64,000 nucleotides of DNA from Paenibacillus ihbetae (GCF_002741055.1 NZ_CP016809.1:3060501-3124500), one strand, 5' to 3'. Shown: positions 45,817 to 54,791, counted from the first letter of the stretch. Numbers and translations are program-made. Notes: generated by a model from the sequence alone, not told the origin.

Positions 45817-46983
45817 ATGAACACAGGAAAATGGATCAAAGCAGCCGGAACCGCCTCCCTAGCCGTGACGCTCTTATTAACAGCATCCGCAGCGACAGTT
45901 CCTTCGCACGTCGCAGCGGCAGCCGCCTCGGAGGCCAAAGCCGCATGGAACACGATTGATCTTAAACATCAGCCGTTTACGAAGAATAAAGTCCTATTTG
46001 TTCCGTTGAAGGAAGTTTCCGAATCGCTCCAGCTGCAGCTGACGGTTGTTGGCAAGAACCAAATGTACATTAACAGTCCGAAGGAATCCGTCCGGATCAA
46101 GGTCGGGCAGACTCGTGCCGTGAATGCGAAAGGCAGCGTGCTGAGGCTTGAGGCCGCGCCGGTCATCAAGAAAGGGGTCACCTACGTTCCCGCCAGCCTG
46201 ATTACCAAAGCGTTTGCCATCCCGCTTCGTTATGATGCCAAATCCGGATTGGCAACAACCTTTAACCAGGGAATCGGATATGCCTATACGGCAAATGGCA
46301 GCATGCTGTTCTGGGTGAGCCGGGAGAACGGAACGCTCTATATGGGGAAAGCAGGAACGGTTCCTGTAAAGGCAGGCAAGATATCCATTGAAAACATCGA
46401 CTTGCTTGAGATCGATGCCCATAAAGTAAATGGCCATACGTACGTAGCCGACATCTATAACACGTACGGAGAGCCGCATATCCATGAAGCCAGATACCGT
46501 GTACTCATTCGGGATCAGAAGATCATCAAAACAGCCGCAACCCAGAATGCCAACTTTGCGGGCATTAACTACGAGCCGAACGTGACCGGCTATAAAGGAA
46601 ATATCGCCATGATGAACGGCAGCAAGCTGGAGCTCGTTCATCCGACCGGCAAGACGGTCAAAACCTATGATCTCGCCGCCCTTACAGGCGTAAAGGATGA
46701 TTTCACGGTAGAGGCGATCGAACAGGACTTCCTGCTCGTCCGGCCGTATACGAAAGCAAGCCTGTACATCGTTAACCCGACCGGCACGAAGGCGGAGCTG
46801 ATATATCCTGAGATTCTGGATGAGGAAAGCATCAAGGCCATCGGGGAAATGCCGCCGAACGAGGTGGGCTTCATCGGTGACGGTTTGACGTATGTCGGTT
46901 ATAAGAGCGGCAAGCTGACGCTGCAATATGACAATCCGTTTCTTGATATCAAAAAGAATCTGACCTATGCCCTGCCCTTCTAA
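45817..46983 (+). CDS. Secreted protein with copper amine oxidase N-terminal-like stalk domain
   Basis: 388-aa exported protein. A signal peptide (GKWIKAAGTASLAVTLLLTA, cleavage likely after VAAAA near residue 32) precedes a stalk domain at about 45-140 (KNKVLFVPLKEVSESLQLQL, KKGVTYVPASLITKAFAIPLRYD), a repeat very common in Paenibacillus surface proteins. The remaining 240 residues look like beta-propeller or sandwich repeats. The ATG has AAAGGAGGAG 7 nt upstream. Single gene with its own terminator. Binding target unknown. Confidence 0.8.
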   Translation: MNTGKWIKAAGTASLAVTLLLTASAATVPSHVAAAAASEAKAAWNTIDLKHQPFTKNKVLFVPLKEVSESLQLQLTVVGKNQMYINSPKESVRIKVGQTRAVNAKGSVLRLEAAPVIKKGVTYVPASLITKAFAIPLRYDAKSGLATTFNQGIGYAYTANGSMLFWVSRENGTLYMGKAGTVPVKAGKISIENIDLLEIDAHKVNGHTYVADIYNTYGEPHIHEARYRVLIRDQKIIKTAATQNANFAGINYEPNVTGYKGNIAMMNGSKLELVHPTGKTVKTYDLAALTGVKDDFTVEAIEQDFLLVRPYTKASLYIVNPTGTKAELIYPEILDEESIKAIGEMPPNEVGFIGDGLTYVGYKSGKLTLQYDNPFLDIKKNLTYALPF

Positions 46984-47011
46984 CGAATCCAGACCCTGAT
47001 CAGGTCAGCAC

Positions 47012-47055
47012 AAAAAGACCGGTTAAGATTCTATCTCGAATCTTGACCGGTCTTT
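47012..47055. terminator. Bidirectional terminator between the stalk protein gene and ywhD
   Basis: An 18-bp stem with one or two mismatches (47012-47030 with 47037-47055), A5 at the left and TTTCTT at the right, between two convergent genes. Confidence 0.82.
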
Positions 47056-47098
47056 CTTCACGCTCTAATCCTACGCCTTTCTTATCATGACCATGTAA

Positions 47099-47617
47099 TT
47101 ATTCCTCGGTCCGGAGCGCTTCCTTGAATTCCTCCGGGGATGCATTCCACCATTCCTCATTGCGGGAAATCAGCAGCTCACGCAGCGCCTTCTTCTCTAC
47201 ATCGCCAAGTCCGTCCAGAATAATCCGGCGCTTTAGTGCAGCGTCCATCTTGTTCACATGATCGGCGAGGATTTTCCAGCCCTTGCGCGCTTCCTGATCA
47301 ATCCACATTTCGCAAGCGGTAGCACCGGCGTAATGCTGACCTTCAGCCGTGCGGTCCACCGCTACCCATACGATCCACACCTGACGGCCATTAGGCACCT
47401 CGTCCCGGTCCGTCGTAAACCGGATGCCCCGCTCCACCTTGCTCTTCGCATGCATGGCCCCGATATCCACCTTGGCCTCACCATTATCGATAATGACCGG
47501 CGACAGGCTGTTCAAATCAATCGATCCTGCACCGAACCCTTTATGCTTGCTCTTGCTGTTAATAATGTTCAGCGCGATCTGTTTCTTGGCGCCCTGTTCC
47601 TGACTCCCGTTCTCCAT
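47099..47617 (-). CDS. ywhD: YwhD family protein
   Basis: 172-aa cytoplasmic protein of the YwhD family (function unknown), recognised by IALNIINSKSKHKGFGAGSIDLNSLSPVIIDN at the N terminus and VWIVWVAVDR followed by GATACEMWID in the centre. ATG 47617 has AGGAGG 10 nt upstream. In B. subtilis ywhD is next to pbpG; here it is about 6 kb away with a metal-efflux operon and two other genes between, so the block is partly broken up. Divergent from the M1 peptidase gene. Confidence 0.88.
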   Translation of the reverse strand: MENGSQEQGAKKQIALNIINSKSKHKGFGAGSIDLNSLSPVIIDNGEAKVDIGAMHAKSKVERGIRFTTDRDEVPNGRQVWIVWVAVDRTAEGQHYAGATACEMWIDQEARKGWKILADHVNKMDAALKRRIILDGLGDVEKKALRELLISRNEEWWNASPEEFKEALRTEE

Positions 47618-47764
47618 TGCCGCAAAACCTCCTATATCAGAGCCAACAAAGCCTGTCGGCTGCATCGTAACTACCTTTGTCCCAATAATTTTATTTTAAC
47701 TAATAATCCTCCAAAAGCAAACATATACATGCTGTAGATGCTTGTCAACGGGAGGTTATTCGAT

Positions 47765-49759
47765 ATGGTCCCACCACGTGCCAAAGTCTTTCTATCATCC
47801 CTGCTCGCCTTGGGTTTGCTTGCAGGATCGATGCCGATATTTCTTTCTAATCAAGGGCCCTCCTTGTCGGCGCTTGCTCCGAATGGGGGCAAGCCCTCCG
47901 CCTCTGCCGTGGAGAAGGCCCCGCTTTCACCTCCAAAGGTTCAGCCTGATGCGCCAGCCCCTGCGCTTAGCGACCGGCTGGTCGAATACCACATGGACGT
48001 AAGGTACGAGCCTGAACAAAACAAGCTGAAAGGCAAGCAGACCGTCACCTGGACCCATCCCGGGAAAAGAAGCGTGAATGAGCTCTACTTCCATTTATAC
48101 CCGAACGCCTTTGCATCCGATGAAACGACGTTCATGAAGGAGTCCGGGGGCAGGCTTCGATCCGACCCGATGCCCGAGAACGGCTACGGGTCAATGAAAA
48201 TTACAAACGTGAAAACGACCGAGGGGCTGGGCCTGACGCAACGACTGCAGTTTGTTCAGCCGGATGACGGGAACATCAATGACCAAAGCCTTGCCAAACT
48301 CCGATTGCCCAAGCCTGTAAAAGGCGGAGAGAGCATAACCCTCCATTTGGAATTCGAAGTGGAGCTGCCGAAGATTTTCGCGCGCATGGGCCGGACCGAG
48401 GATTTCGTCATGGCCGGCCAGTGGTTCCCCAAGATATCGGTATACGAGCCTGCAGGCACCCGGGGAAGAACCCAGGAAGGCTGGAATTTACATCAGTATC
48501 ACGGCAATTCGGAGTTTTACTCGAACTTCGGCATCTATAGCGTTCGGATTCGTGTACCCGAGGACTATATCGTAGCTGCTACCGGGTTCCCGACCAAGCC
48601 TGCGCAGAAGGCGAACGGGGAGAAAATTTACCAATTCTACGCGGATGACGTACATGACTTCGCCTGGGCCGCCTCGCCGAACTTTGTGACGGCAGAAGAA
48701 GCTTACTCCGCTCCGGGCATTCCGGGCGTCCGGATCAAGCTGTACCTTGACCCTGCGCATAAGGATTTGAAGGAGCGTTACTTCGATACAGCCAAAACAG
48801 CGCTGTCCTCCTTCGGGAAATGGTACGGCTCCTATCCGTACTCCACATTGTCCATCGTTGTCCCGCCTTATTCCGGCAACGGCGCAGGCGGAATGGAATA
48901 CCCGACGCTGGTCACCGCTTTCGGGGCCAATAACGACTCGCCCGGATATGAGCTGGAGCGGACCGTCATCCATGAAATCGCCCACCAATATTTCTACGGC
49001 ATCGTAGCCAATAACGAATTCGAAGAAGCATGGCTTGACGAGGCTTTTGCTTCCTATGCCGAAGAGAAGGTCATGGAGAAACAGTACGGAATTACATCCA
49101 ATACCGCAGCACAGGGGGCATCCATTACGTCACCTGAACCGCTTAAGATGGAGTCCTGGAAATACAGCTCGCATGAAAATTACGCACTCAACGTCTATAC
49201 ACGAGGCAAGCTGGTGCTCCAAGGCATCGAGCGGCAAGTCGGGTCCAAGACGATGGATAAAATCATGATGACGTACGCCAAAAAATTCCGCTTCAAGCAT
49301 CCGACGACGACGGACTTCCAGAAGGTTGTTGAACAGGTTACCCAGTCCTCCTGGCAGTCGTATTTCGATCAATACGTTTACGGCAGCCAAATGGCTGACA
49401 TCGCGATCGACCGGATCAAAACCAAGAACAAGGGGACGCAAACGCACCCCTGGTATGTTTCGACCGTAAACATCACGAGCAAGGGCGGCGATGTTACCGA
49501 TGTGCCGATTGTGTTCGCTTTTGGGGATGGCAAGCTGGTTGAGCGAACATGGAGCGGCAAGAACGGCAAAGTAACTTATACGCTGGAATATCATACACCG
49601 CTCGCTTGGGTCATGGTGGATCCGAAATATACCATCATGCTCGAGAATAAACACATAAATAACTATATGAAGGCAGGCATGGATCCGAAGGTGGTTACAC
49701 GCTGGAATCTGAGCATTACCAAGCTCGTGGAGACGCTGTTCGGCAGCATGTCGTGGTGA
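47765..49759 (+). CDS. M1 family metallopeptidase, exported or membrane-anchored
   Basis: 664-aa zinc aminopeptidase-like protein. An N-terminal hydrophobic segment (about 7-27) is a signal or anchor, followed by a Pro-rich linker. The catalytic domain has H403-E404-I-A-H407 and the third zinc ligand E426 (HExxH-x18-E) in NNEFEEAWLDEAF. GAGGMEYP near 374 takes the place of the GAMEN exopeptidase motif. ATG 47765 has GGGAGG 9 nt upstream; an earlier ATG (47738) would include that site. Its stop is 11 nt before the start of the next membrane protein gene, so the two are an operon. Confidence 0.9.
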   Translation: MVPPRAKVFLSSLLALGLLAGSMPIFLSNQGPSLSALAPNGGKPSASAVEKAPLSPPKVQPDAPAPALSDRLVEYHMDVRYEPEQNKLKGKQTVTWTHPGKRSVNELYFHLYPNAFASDETTFMKESGGRLRSDPMPENGYGSMKITNVKTTEGLGLTQRLQFVQPDDGNINDQSLAKLRLPKPVKGGESITLHLEFEVELPKIFARMGRTEDFVMAGQWFPKISVYEPAGTRGRTQEGWNLHQYHGNSEFYSNFGIYSVRIRVPEDYIVAATGFPTKPAQKANGEKIYQFYADDVHDFAWAASPNFVTAEEAYSAPGIPGVRIKLYLDPAHKDLKERYFDTAKTALSSFGKWYGSYPYSTLSIVVPPYSGNGAGGMEYPTLVTAFGANNDSPGYELERTVIHEIAHQYFYGIVANNEFEEAWLDEAFASYAEEKVMEKQYGITSNTAAQGASITSPEPLKMESWKYSSHENYALNVYTRGKLVLQGIERQVGSKTMDKIMMTYAKKFRFKHPTTTDFQKVVEQVTQSSWQSYFDQYVYGSQMADIAIDRIKTKNKGTQTHPWYVSTVNITSKGGDVTDVPIVFAFGDGKLVERTWSGKNGKVTYTLEYHTPLAWVMVDPKYTIMLENKHINNYMKAGMDPKVVTRWNLSITKLVETLFGSMSW

Positions 49760-49770
49760 GGGGGGAGCAC

Positions 49771-50598
49771 ATGAAAAGCTATGCAGGCCAAGGCTGGGTC
49801 AGTGTTAAAGATCAATTATACGTGTCCATTCTTCTGTTCTTGTACCGTCTTCTCTGGGGCTACTGTCTGTACAGGCTCGTGAAATCCGCCGTCGTTCCGC
49901 TTCTGATGCGGTACCCGGATCCGGCTCCTAACGAGCTCAGCCGCCTCCTGTTCTTCTATGAGGGCGAAATGAGCTTATCGCTCAGCAATACGGTTCACAC
50001 CTACGGCTGGCTCCTTGCGGCTCTGCTCCTCATCCGCATGGTGCTTACTCCGCTGATTCGCGCCGGCGTCTTCTACAATCTCCATCAGGAGGCCCGTGGG
50101 GAACGCGGTCTGTTCTTCTTCATCGGCATGCGGAAGCATTGGAAATCGGTGAGCGTATTCTATCTCATTGAGCTTGTTCTTACGGTTGCGCCGGGTTACT
50201 GGATCATTCCCAAGGTGCTTCCGGCACTGCTGGGCTCCATTCAGGAGCCTTCCCAGCTGCTCCGGGTGCTGCCATACGCGGCAGCCTGGTTTCTCTATAC
50301 CTATCTTATTCGCATGGTGCTGCTGTATATGCAGTTCGGTCACACCGGGGAGTTCGGTATGATCACGTCCGCCATGGCGCTCATACGCAAGCTGGGGACC
50401 GCCGTCCTGTTATCCTTGACCGTCGGCGGAGCCGCATTCGTCATTCTCCTCCTGTTCAGCTCGGCCTCCCTGTTCTGGGCAGGTTTAATCGGACTAATCA
50501 TTCAGCAGGCCTCCTATTTTCTGAACGGACTCTTCCAAATATGGGGAATTTCCTCCCAATATCATTTGTGGAGAGCGTCCGTCGCTTCAAATCCATAA
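49771..50598 (+). CDS. Multi-pass membrane protein, function unknown
   Basis: 275 aa with about six hydrophobic spans (LYVSILLFLYRLLWGYCLYR, YGWLLAALLLIRMVL, VFYLIELVLTVAPGYWI, VLPYAAAWFLYTYLI, VLLSLTVGGAAFVILLLF, and a final FWAGLIGLIIQQASYFLNG). No catalytic motif or known family seen. ATG 49771 has GAGGGGGGAG upstream; it begins 11 nt after the M1 peptidase stop and is probably cotranslated with it, so it may be a partner or anchor of that enzyme. Confidence 0.7.
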   Translation: MKSYAGQGWVSVKDQLYVSILLFLYRLLWGYCLYRLVKSAVVPLLMRYPDPAPNELSRLLFFYEGEMSLSLSNTVHTYGWLLAALLLIRMVLTPLIRAGVFYNLHQEARGERGLFFFIGMRKHWKSVSVFYLIELVLTVAPGYWIIPKVLPALLGSIQEPSQLLRVLPYAAAWFLYTYLIRMVLLYMQFGHTGEFGMITSAMALIRKLGTAVLLSLTVGGAAFVILLLFSSASLFWAGLIGLIIQQASYFLNGLFQIWGISSQYHLWRASVASNP

Positions 50599-50756
50599 CG
50601 GTTCCAAAAGTTACATTTCGTTAACATCCATTCCTCGTTTAAATGTGGTAAAAAGGTTGTAACCGGAAGCGGAAACAGCCTCCGGAAAGGATAAATTTCG
50701 AACGTTGACTTCTTCATCCACCCGGAATCCTCACCGTTCCCCTCCTATATTTATAC

Positions 50757-50794
50757 AAAATCCCTGTCCACATTGAAGTGGGACAGGGATTTTT
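50757..50794 (+). terminator. Terminator of the M1 peptidase/membrane protein operon
   Basis: A 12-bp perfect stem (50758-50769 with 50781-50792) with an 11-nt loop and five T residues. The 50599-50756 segment upstream shows no gene. Confidence 0.85.
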
Positions 50795-50942
50795 GTTAAA
50801 AAAACATCTTTCCTCGTTTGCCAAAATGTTAATACTCTGCTAAAATAACGAATAGGTTAGTAACAACTTTGTCATTTTTATTGTAACTATTGTCATCATG
50901 TTAACATGTTGGAACGTCATATTGGGTTCATCAACATCTTTA

Positions 50943-51060
50943 AATGCCGAATTCCCGTCATCATACGGGAAGCGGGGGATCCGTTTTGGGTGAATTGATC
51001 TCGCTAGAGAGGGATCATAGGGGACCTTCAACCGAACCCTTAAGCTAACCTCGCAGGCAG
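50943..51060 (+). ncRNA. c-di-AMP riboswitch (ydaO-yuaA type)
   Basis: The leader has the family hallmarks in order: TGCCGAATTCCCG near 50946, a hairpin (CCCGTC/GACGGG-like, CCCG-TCATCATA-CGGG), GGGTGAATTGATCTC near 50986, TAGAGAGGGATCATAGGGGACC, then TCAACCGAACCC and GCTAACCTCG with GCAGGCAG closing near 51058. In the family, c-di-AMP binding turns off genes for cell-wall hydrolases and osmolyte transport. The aptamer ends only about 4 nt before the ribosome site AAGGAG (51064-51069), and no separate T-run terminator is visible, so control may act on translation start. Confidence 0.9.
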
Positions 51061-51078
51061 TGGAAGGAGCTTTTTGTT

Positions 51079-51552
51079 TTGAAGAAGAAGTTAACAGCCA
51101 TCTCTTTAGGCTTGGCCCTTGCGCTCACGATTGGAACCGGTAGCGCTTTCGCGGATTCCAAGTTGAATACCGTCATCAAACCAACCATCGGTGTATCTTA
51201 TAAAACTGGCGGAACCACAACGAAAGGTTTCGATTGCTCCGGATTCACCAGCTATATTTACAAGAAGCTGGGCCTCACCTTGCCGCGCACTTCCGCAGCT
51301 CAATACAAGGTAGGTACCGCAGTATCGAAGAGCAACCTGAAGGCCGGGGATCTCGTATTCTTTAATACTTCCGGCAGAGGCGTTTCCCATGTCGGCATTT
51401 ATGTCGGTGGCGGGAAGTTCGCCCATTCCTCCTCCTCGCGCGGCGTCATCGTAAGCCCGCTCAGCCAGAGCTACTATGCGAAGCGTTATGTAGGCGCGAA
51501 GAGAATCATGAGCCAAAGCTCGTACAAGTCCCTTGCTGTGAACTACAATTAA
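51079..51552 (+). CDS. Secreted NlpC/P60 peptidoglycan endopeptidase
   Basis: 157-aa cell-wall hydrolase. A signal peptide (KKKLTAISLGLALALTIGTG, cleavage near AFA-DS, residue 25) precedes a bare NlpC/P60 domain without LysM or SH3 repeats. Catalytic C53 is in KGFDCSGFTSYIYKKLG, H104 in GRGVSHVGIYVGGG and the third polar residue H116 in KFAHSSS. It starts at TTG with AAGGAG 9 nt upstream. Controlled by the c-di-AMP riboswitch directly upstream, which links wall hydrolysis to osmotic or wall stress. Confidence 0.94.
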   Translation: MKKKLTAISLGLALALTIGTGSAFADSKLNTVIKPTIGVSYKTGGTTTKGFDCSGFTSYIYKKLGLTLPRTSAAQYKVGTAVSKSNLKAGDLVFFNTSGRGVSHVGIYVGGGKFAHSSSSRGVIVSPLSQSYYAKRYVGAKRIMSQSSYKSLAVNYN

Positions 51553-51590
51553 TTGCCTGTACTGTAATTTGTTTTTTTTCGAATGTCCTA

Positions 51591-51637
51591 AAGCCCTGGA
51601 GCATGAGATGTGCCGATCTCACCCAGCGGCTTTTTTT
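51591..51637 (+). terminator. Terminator of the NlpC/P60 gene
   Basis: An imperfect two-part stem (AAGCC with CTGG against CCAG with CGGCTT, plus inner GAGAT/ATCTC) followed by seven T residues. Confidence 0.8.
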
Positions 51638-51940
51638 CTATAATTTTTCGTCTATATCTCTATAACGTTTCAGACCATGGAAAAGTTCTATGTTTTTCGG
51701 AAAATCCAAAAATATTTTTTCACATCGCACACGCAAGGCCATAATAAGGCTATAGCCAATCCCGGCGCTTATATTATATTTACCCTTCCAGAAATAACCT
51801 AAACAGGGGGCCGAATAATACGTCGAAAATTTTCTTCAGCTTCAACAGCGTTTCCATCAGCGGTATAATTTTTTGCAATCCCGTTAAGCAGCATGTATTC
51901 ACTCTCTAACGGAATTGTTTTGAATGAGAGGAGTATTCAC
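51638..51940 (+). other. Intergenic region with probable promoter of the GNAT gene
   Basis: No gene seen. TATAAT (51864-51869) with TTCAAC (51841-51846) 17 nt upstream is a likely promoter for the acetyltransferase gene. The left part is AT-rich. Confidence 0.5.
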
Positions 51941-52441
51941 ATGGAGGCGAATTCGCCCTCGTTTCATACCGTGGTCATGCAAGAAGCCCATGCCGCTGAA
52001 ATTTGCACCTGGTCTTATCTCCCGCCCTACAATATTTATGGCTTTCTTCCCTGGGAACAAATGAAGGGACTGGGGGTGGAATTCGGGGATCCCGACATTC
52101 GCCGCCAGCAATACCTGTCCGTTCTGGATGAGAGGAACCAGCTGTGGGGATTCGCACAGCTATTCCCTATGGCTGGGGTTACACGACTAGGTCTGGGCAT
52201 GCGGCCTGATTGGTGCGGCCGAGGAATGGGTAAACGGTTCGTGCAGGCGATTGTAGATGAGGCGAAGCGGCGTAGGCCTTCGGATGAGATAGATCTTGAG
52301 GTGCTTACCTGGAACGAACGGGCCATCCGGACTTACCGGAAGACTGGCTTTTACATTGCCGATACGTACGAACGCCTGACGCCGACGGGCATGGCGCCTT
52401 TTTATTGCATGGTGCATGACCCTAAAGCCAATGAGGAATAG
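51941..52441 (+). CDS. GNAT family N-acetyltransferase
   Basis: 166-aa acetyltransferase with a clear acetyl-CoA loop: RLGLGMRPDWCGRGMGKRFVQAIVDEA (the R/Q-x-x-G-x-G pattern is CGRGMG), then LEVLTWNERAIRTYRKTGFY, the classic C-terminal motif B. ATG 51941 has GAGAGGAG 7 nt upstream; an earlier ATG lacks a ribosome site. Single gene. Substrate unknown. Confidence 0.85.
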   Translation: MEANSPSFHTVVMQEAHAAEICTWSYLPPYNIYGFLPWEQMKGLGVEFGDPDIRRQQYLSVLDERNQLWGFAQLFPMAGVTRLGLGMRPDWCGRGMGKRFVQAIVDEAKRRRPSDEIDLEVLTWNERAIRTYRKTGFYIADTYERLTPTGMAPFYCMVHDPKANEE

Positions 52442-52595
52442 TAGTCTTGTCTATACGAAAAAGCACAATTTTGTGTACTTTTTATGAAGGCAAGCTGGAA
52501 CATTGCTTTTTTTGTCACAACTGGCTATGATGTGTAAGGATGTTGGTTTATAATGAAGACAAGTGCAAAAGTGCAGTATACATAGAAAGGACGAT

Positions 52596-52958
52596 ATGAC
52601 GATGCAAAAATGGATCATGAGCGGACTGTTCTTCGTCGCATGTGCGTTGGCTATTGCGCTGATGTTTACGCTTCCAGGCAAGGAGCAGGTGGCGCAGGAA
52701 GAGAAGCCGACCATGCCGGAGGTTACTTTGGATGCCGCTGCGGCTGAAGCTACACTGAAAGCCAGCTGTATCTCCTGCCATGGCGATCAGCTCCAGGGCG
52801 GTGCAGGTCCGGCTCTGAATCAAGTAGGCGGACACATGGATGCGAACGCAATCTTTAACGTGGTCACGAAGGGACGTAAAGGAATGCCTTCCTTTAAGGA
52901 TCAGCTGAAGCCTGAGGAAATTGCAAACATCGCGCTGTACCTCGCTGAGAAAAAATAA
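52596..52958 (+). CDS. Membrane-anchored c-type cytochrome (cytochrome c-551 class)
   Basis: 120-aa protein: one N-terminal membrane anchor (about 7-26), a short charged linker and a mono-haem domain. Haem attachment C58-I-S-C61-H62; the distal ligand is M97 in GMPSF. This matches the short Firmicute cytochromes c550/c551 (CccA/CccB), which carry electrons from the bc complex to terminal oxidases on the outer face of the membrane. Start chosen at ATG 52596 (AAAGG at 5 nt); ATG 52602 is equally possible. A good terminator follows. Confidence 0.9.
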   Translation: MTMQKWIMSGLFFVACALAIALMFTLPGKEQVAQEEKPTMPEVTLDAAAAEATLKASCISCHGDQLQGGAGPALNQVGGHMDANAIFNVVTKGRKGMPSFKDQLKPEEIANIALYLAEKK

Positions 52959-52982
52959 TCCATCAGCTAATATTACGCAAAA

Positions 52983-53029
52983 CACGCTTGGATCCCAGAC
53001 TGCTGTTTGGATTCCAAGCGTGTTTTTTT
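52983..53029 (+). terminator. Terminator of the cytochrome c gene
   Basis: A 10-bp perfect outer stem (52983-52992 with 53013-53022) extended inward, followed by seven T residues. Confidence 0.88.
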
Positions 53030-53074
53030 GAAATCTCGGGCCTAACGCTTCTCAGCTGCCCGAATCTACCTTGC

Positions 53075-53389
53075 CTATTCCGGATCCTTCAGATCCTTGG
53101 ATCGGCTCTTCTCATAAACTTCGTTAAACTGCTGGGCCTCCTTGATATCGACGGCCGTTATGCCGCCGTCATCCCATGACGTCAGGCGTAGCGTCACCGT
53201 TTTATAGTCAATGGTGATGTAGGGGTGATGTCCGAAAGCTTCCGAAATCGCTGCCACCTCATCAACAAAGGCGATTCCCTTCATGAAGGAGGAAAAGGTG
53301 TACTTGCGTACAATCCATCTCCCCTGTTCAAATTCCCAGCCTTCAAGCTTCTCTAGATGAGCCTCCACTTCCTGCTGCGTATAAAGCAT
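53075..53389 (-). CDS. 4a-hydroxytetrahydrobiopterin dehydratase (pterin-4a-carbinolamine dehydratase)
   Basis: 104-aa protein of the PCD/DCoH family. The signature FGHHPYITIDYKTVTLRLTS with WDDGGIT contains the two adjacent catalytic histidines and the Pro typical of the family, which dehydrates 4a-hydroxytetrahydropterin in pterin recycling. No aromatic amino acid hydroxylase gene is nearby, so a role in molybdopterin or general pterin repair is also possible. ATG 53389 has GGGAGG at 9 nt; ATG 53395 is too close to it. Confidence 0.92.
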   Translation of the reverse strand: MLYTQQEVEAHLEKLEGWEFEQGRWIVRKYTFSSFMKGIAFVDEVAAISEAFGHHPYITIDYKTVTLRLTSWDDGGITAVDIKEAQQFNEVYEKSRSKDLKDPE

Positions 53390-53506
53390 CCTCATATTCC
53401 TCCCCGAAAAAAACCTTTCATAAGCCGGTTGTTACGTCCCTTAGGGCTCTTCCCATCTATTTTATTCCATGATACATCTCTTGATAACCTGCCCGAACGG
53501 CCTGGC

Positions 53507-53800
53507 TTACACGAGCGCTACGAATGCCAGCTCTTCCTCACCGATCAAGATATGTATCCGATGATTCGTCCGGTCATGCATGACCACCCCGCTGCCGACC
53601 GTGATGACCGGCTCTGTGCCCAAGGCATAGAACAGATCCTCCGCCAGCGCTTCATGAACCTCGGCTTGCTCGACATCCTCCAGCCTGCCCCAGTCCTCCG
53701 GATCCATTTCAAAGAAGACATAGCTGTCAGGAATACGCCCAACGGCTTCCGTTAATTCGGTGAGAATTTCGCCGTAATCCCTTCCGTGCTTTACGCCCAT
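53507..53800 (-). CDS. Small hypothetical protein
   Basis: 97-aa acidic soluble protein: MGVKHGRDYGEILTELTEAV, then DSYVFFEMDPEDWGRLEDVE and EALAEDLFYALGTEPVITVG. No membrane span, no known motif that I recognise. ATG 53800 chosen because AAGGAG lies 9 nt upstream; TTG and ATG codons 3-9 nt earlier are in frame. It lies 110 nt upstream of the pterin dehydratase gene on the same strand and could be cotranscribed with it. Confidence 0.65.
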   Translation of the reverse strand: MGVKHGRDYGEILTELTEAVGRIPDSYVFFEMDPEDWGRLEDVEQAEVHEALAEDLFYALGTEPVITVGSGVVMHDRTNHRIHILIGEEELAFVALV

Positions 53801-53990
53801 CTCCATCAACTCCTTCCTGCCATGCTAAGCTTCGATTTTCCTTCCTTCTATTATACCGGAAATTACAACTAAAAAAAAAAGCCCGATCTGACGATAAATA
53901 GGATAACGCCCCGTAAAGGCGCGCGGTTCGCCGCAAGGGCCGCTAAAGACGAATGGATTCGTTATTTATTTCTCACGGATGAGGTGTAGC

Positions 53991-54791
53991 ATGGAAATTT
54001 CAACACTTATAGGTTTGATTCTCGGGCTTATCGCGGTGCTGGTGGGCATGATCCTCAAGGGTGCCTCTCTCGCGTCTTTGATTAATCCGGCCGCTTACTT
54101 AATCATTCTTGGCGGAACTGCCGCAACTTTATTCATCGGCTTCCCTCTTTCGGAGCTGAAGAAAATCCCCAAGCTGATCAAGATGACCTTTGTGAAGCAG
54201 CAGCTGATGGACAAGACGGACATGATCAAGCTGTTTATGGAATGGGCGTCCATCACTCGCCGTGAAGGACTGCTTGCCCTGGAGACCAAAGTCGAAGAGA
54301 TTGATGACGGCTTCCTGCGCAACGGCATGCGGATGATTATCGACGGCAACGATCAGGAATTCGTCCGCGACGTGCTGATGGAGGATATTAATGCAACCGA
54401 AGAGCGCCATCGCTCCGGGGCCCTGATCTTCTCCCAAGCCGGTATGTACGCTCCGTCACTCGGGGTTCTCGGTGCCGTTGTCGGTCTGATTGCAGCCCTT
54501 ACCCACATGGAAGACATGGGCGAGCTGGCCCACGCGATCGGTGCTGCGTTCATTGCTACCCTGCTTGGTATTTTTACAGGTTATGTTATCTGCCACCCGA
54601 TTGCAAATAAACTGAAGCGTATGTCGAAGCGGGAAGTGGAAATCCGCCTCATGATGGTCGAGGGCCTCCTCTCCATTCAATCAGGAGTATCCACGATCGC
54701 CATTAACCAGAAGCTGTCCGTGTTCCTGACCCCGTCGGAGCGTGCGCAGCTTGATGAGAGGGAGGCTGGTTCTAGTGAGCAAGAAGACTAG
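53991..54791 (+). CDS. motA: Flagellar motor stator protein MotA
   Basis: 266-aa inner-membrane stator subunit with four spans: two at the N terminus (about 5-22 and 30-50) and two near 150-200 (LGVLGAVVGLIAALTHM and AIGAAFIATLLGIFTGYVI) around a cytoplasmic loop bearing charged residues for FliG contact. The PxxxGVLGAV-type motif (APSLGVLGAVVGLI) is intact. The ATG has GAGGTG upstream. It overlaps motB by 17 nt. MotA and MotP (sodium type) cannot be told apart for certain. Confidence 0.92.
   Translation: MEISTLIGLILGLIAVLVGMILKGASLASLINPAAYLIILGGTAATLFIGFPLSELKKIPKLIKMTFVKQQLMDKTDMIKLFMEWASITRREGLLALETKVEEIDDGFLRNGMRMIIDGNDQEFVRDVLMEDINATEERHRSGALIFSQAGMYAPSLGVLGAVVGLIAALTHMEDMGELAHAIGAAFIATLLGIFTGYVICHPIANKLKRMSKREVEIRLMMVEGLLSIQSGVSTIAINQKLSVFLTPSERAQLDEREAGSSEQED

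Noticed and set aside
53850..53990. Sigma-D promoter for motAB
   Set aside because: GCCCGATCT near 53880 resembles the -10, but the TAAA -35 is not at the required 15-nt spacing.
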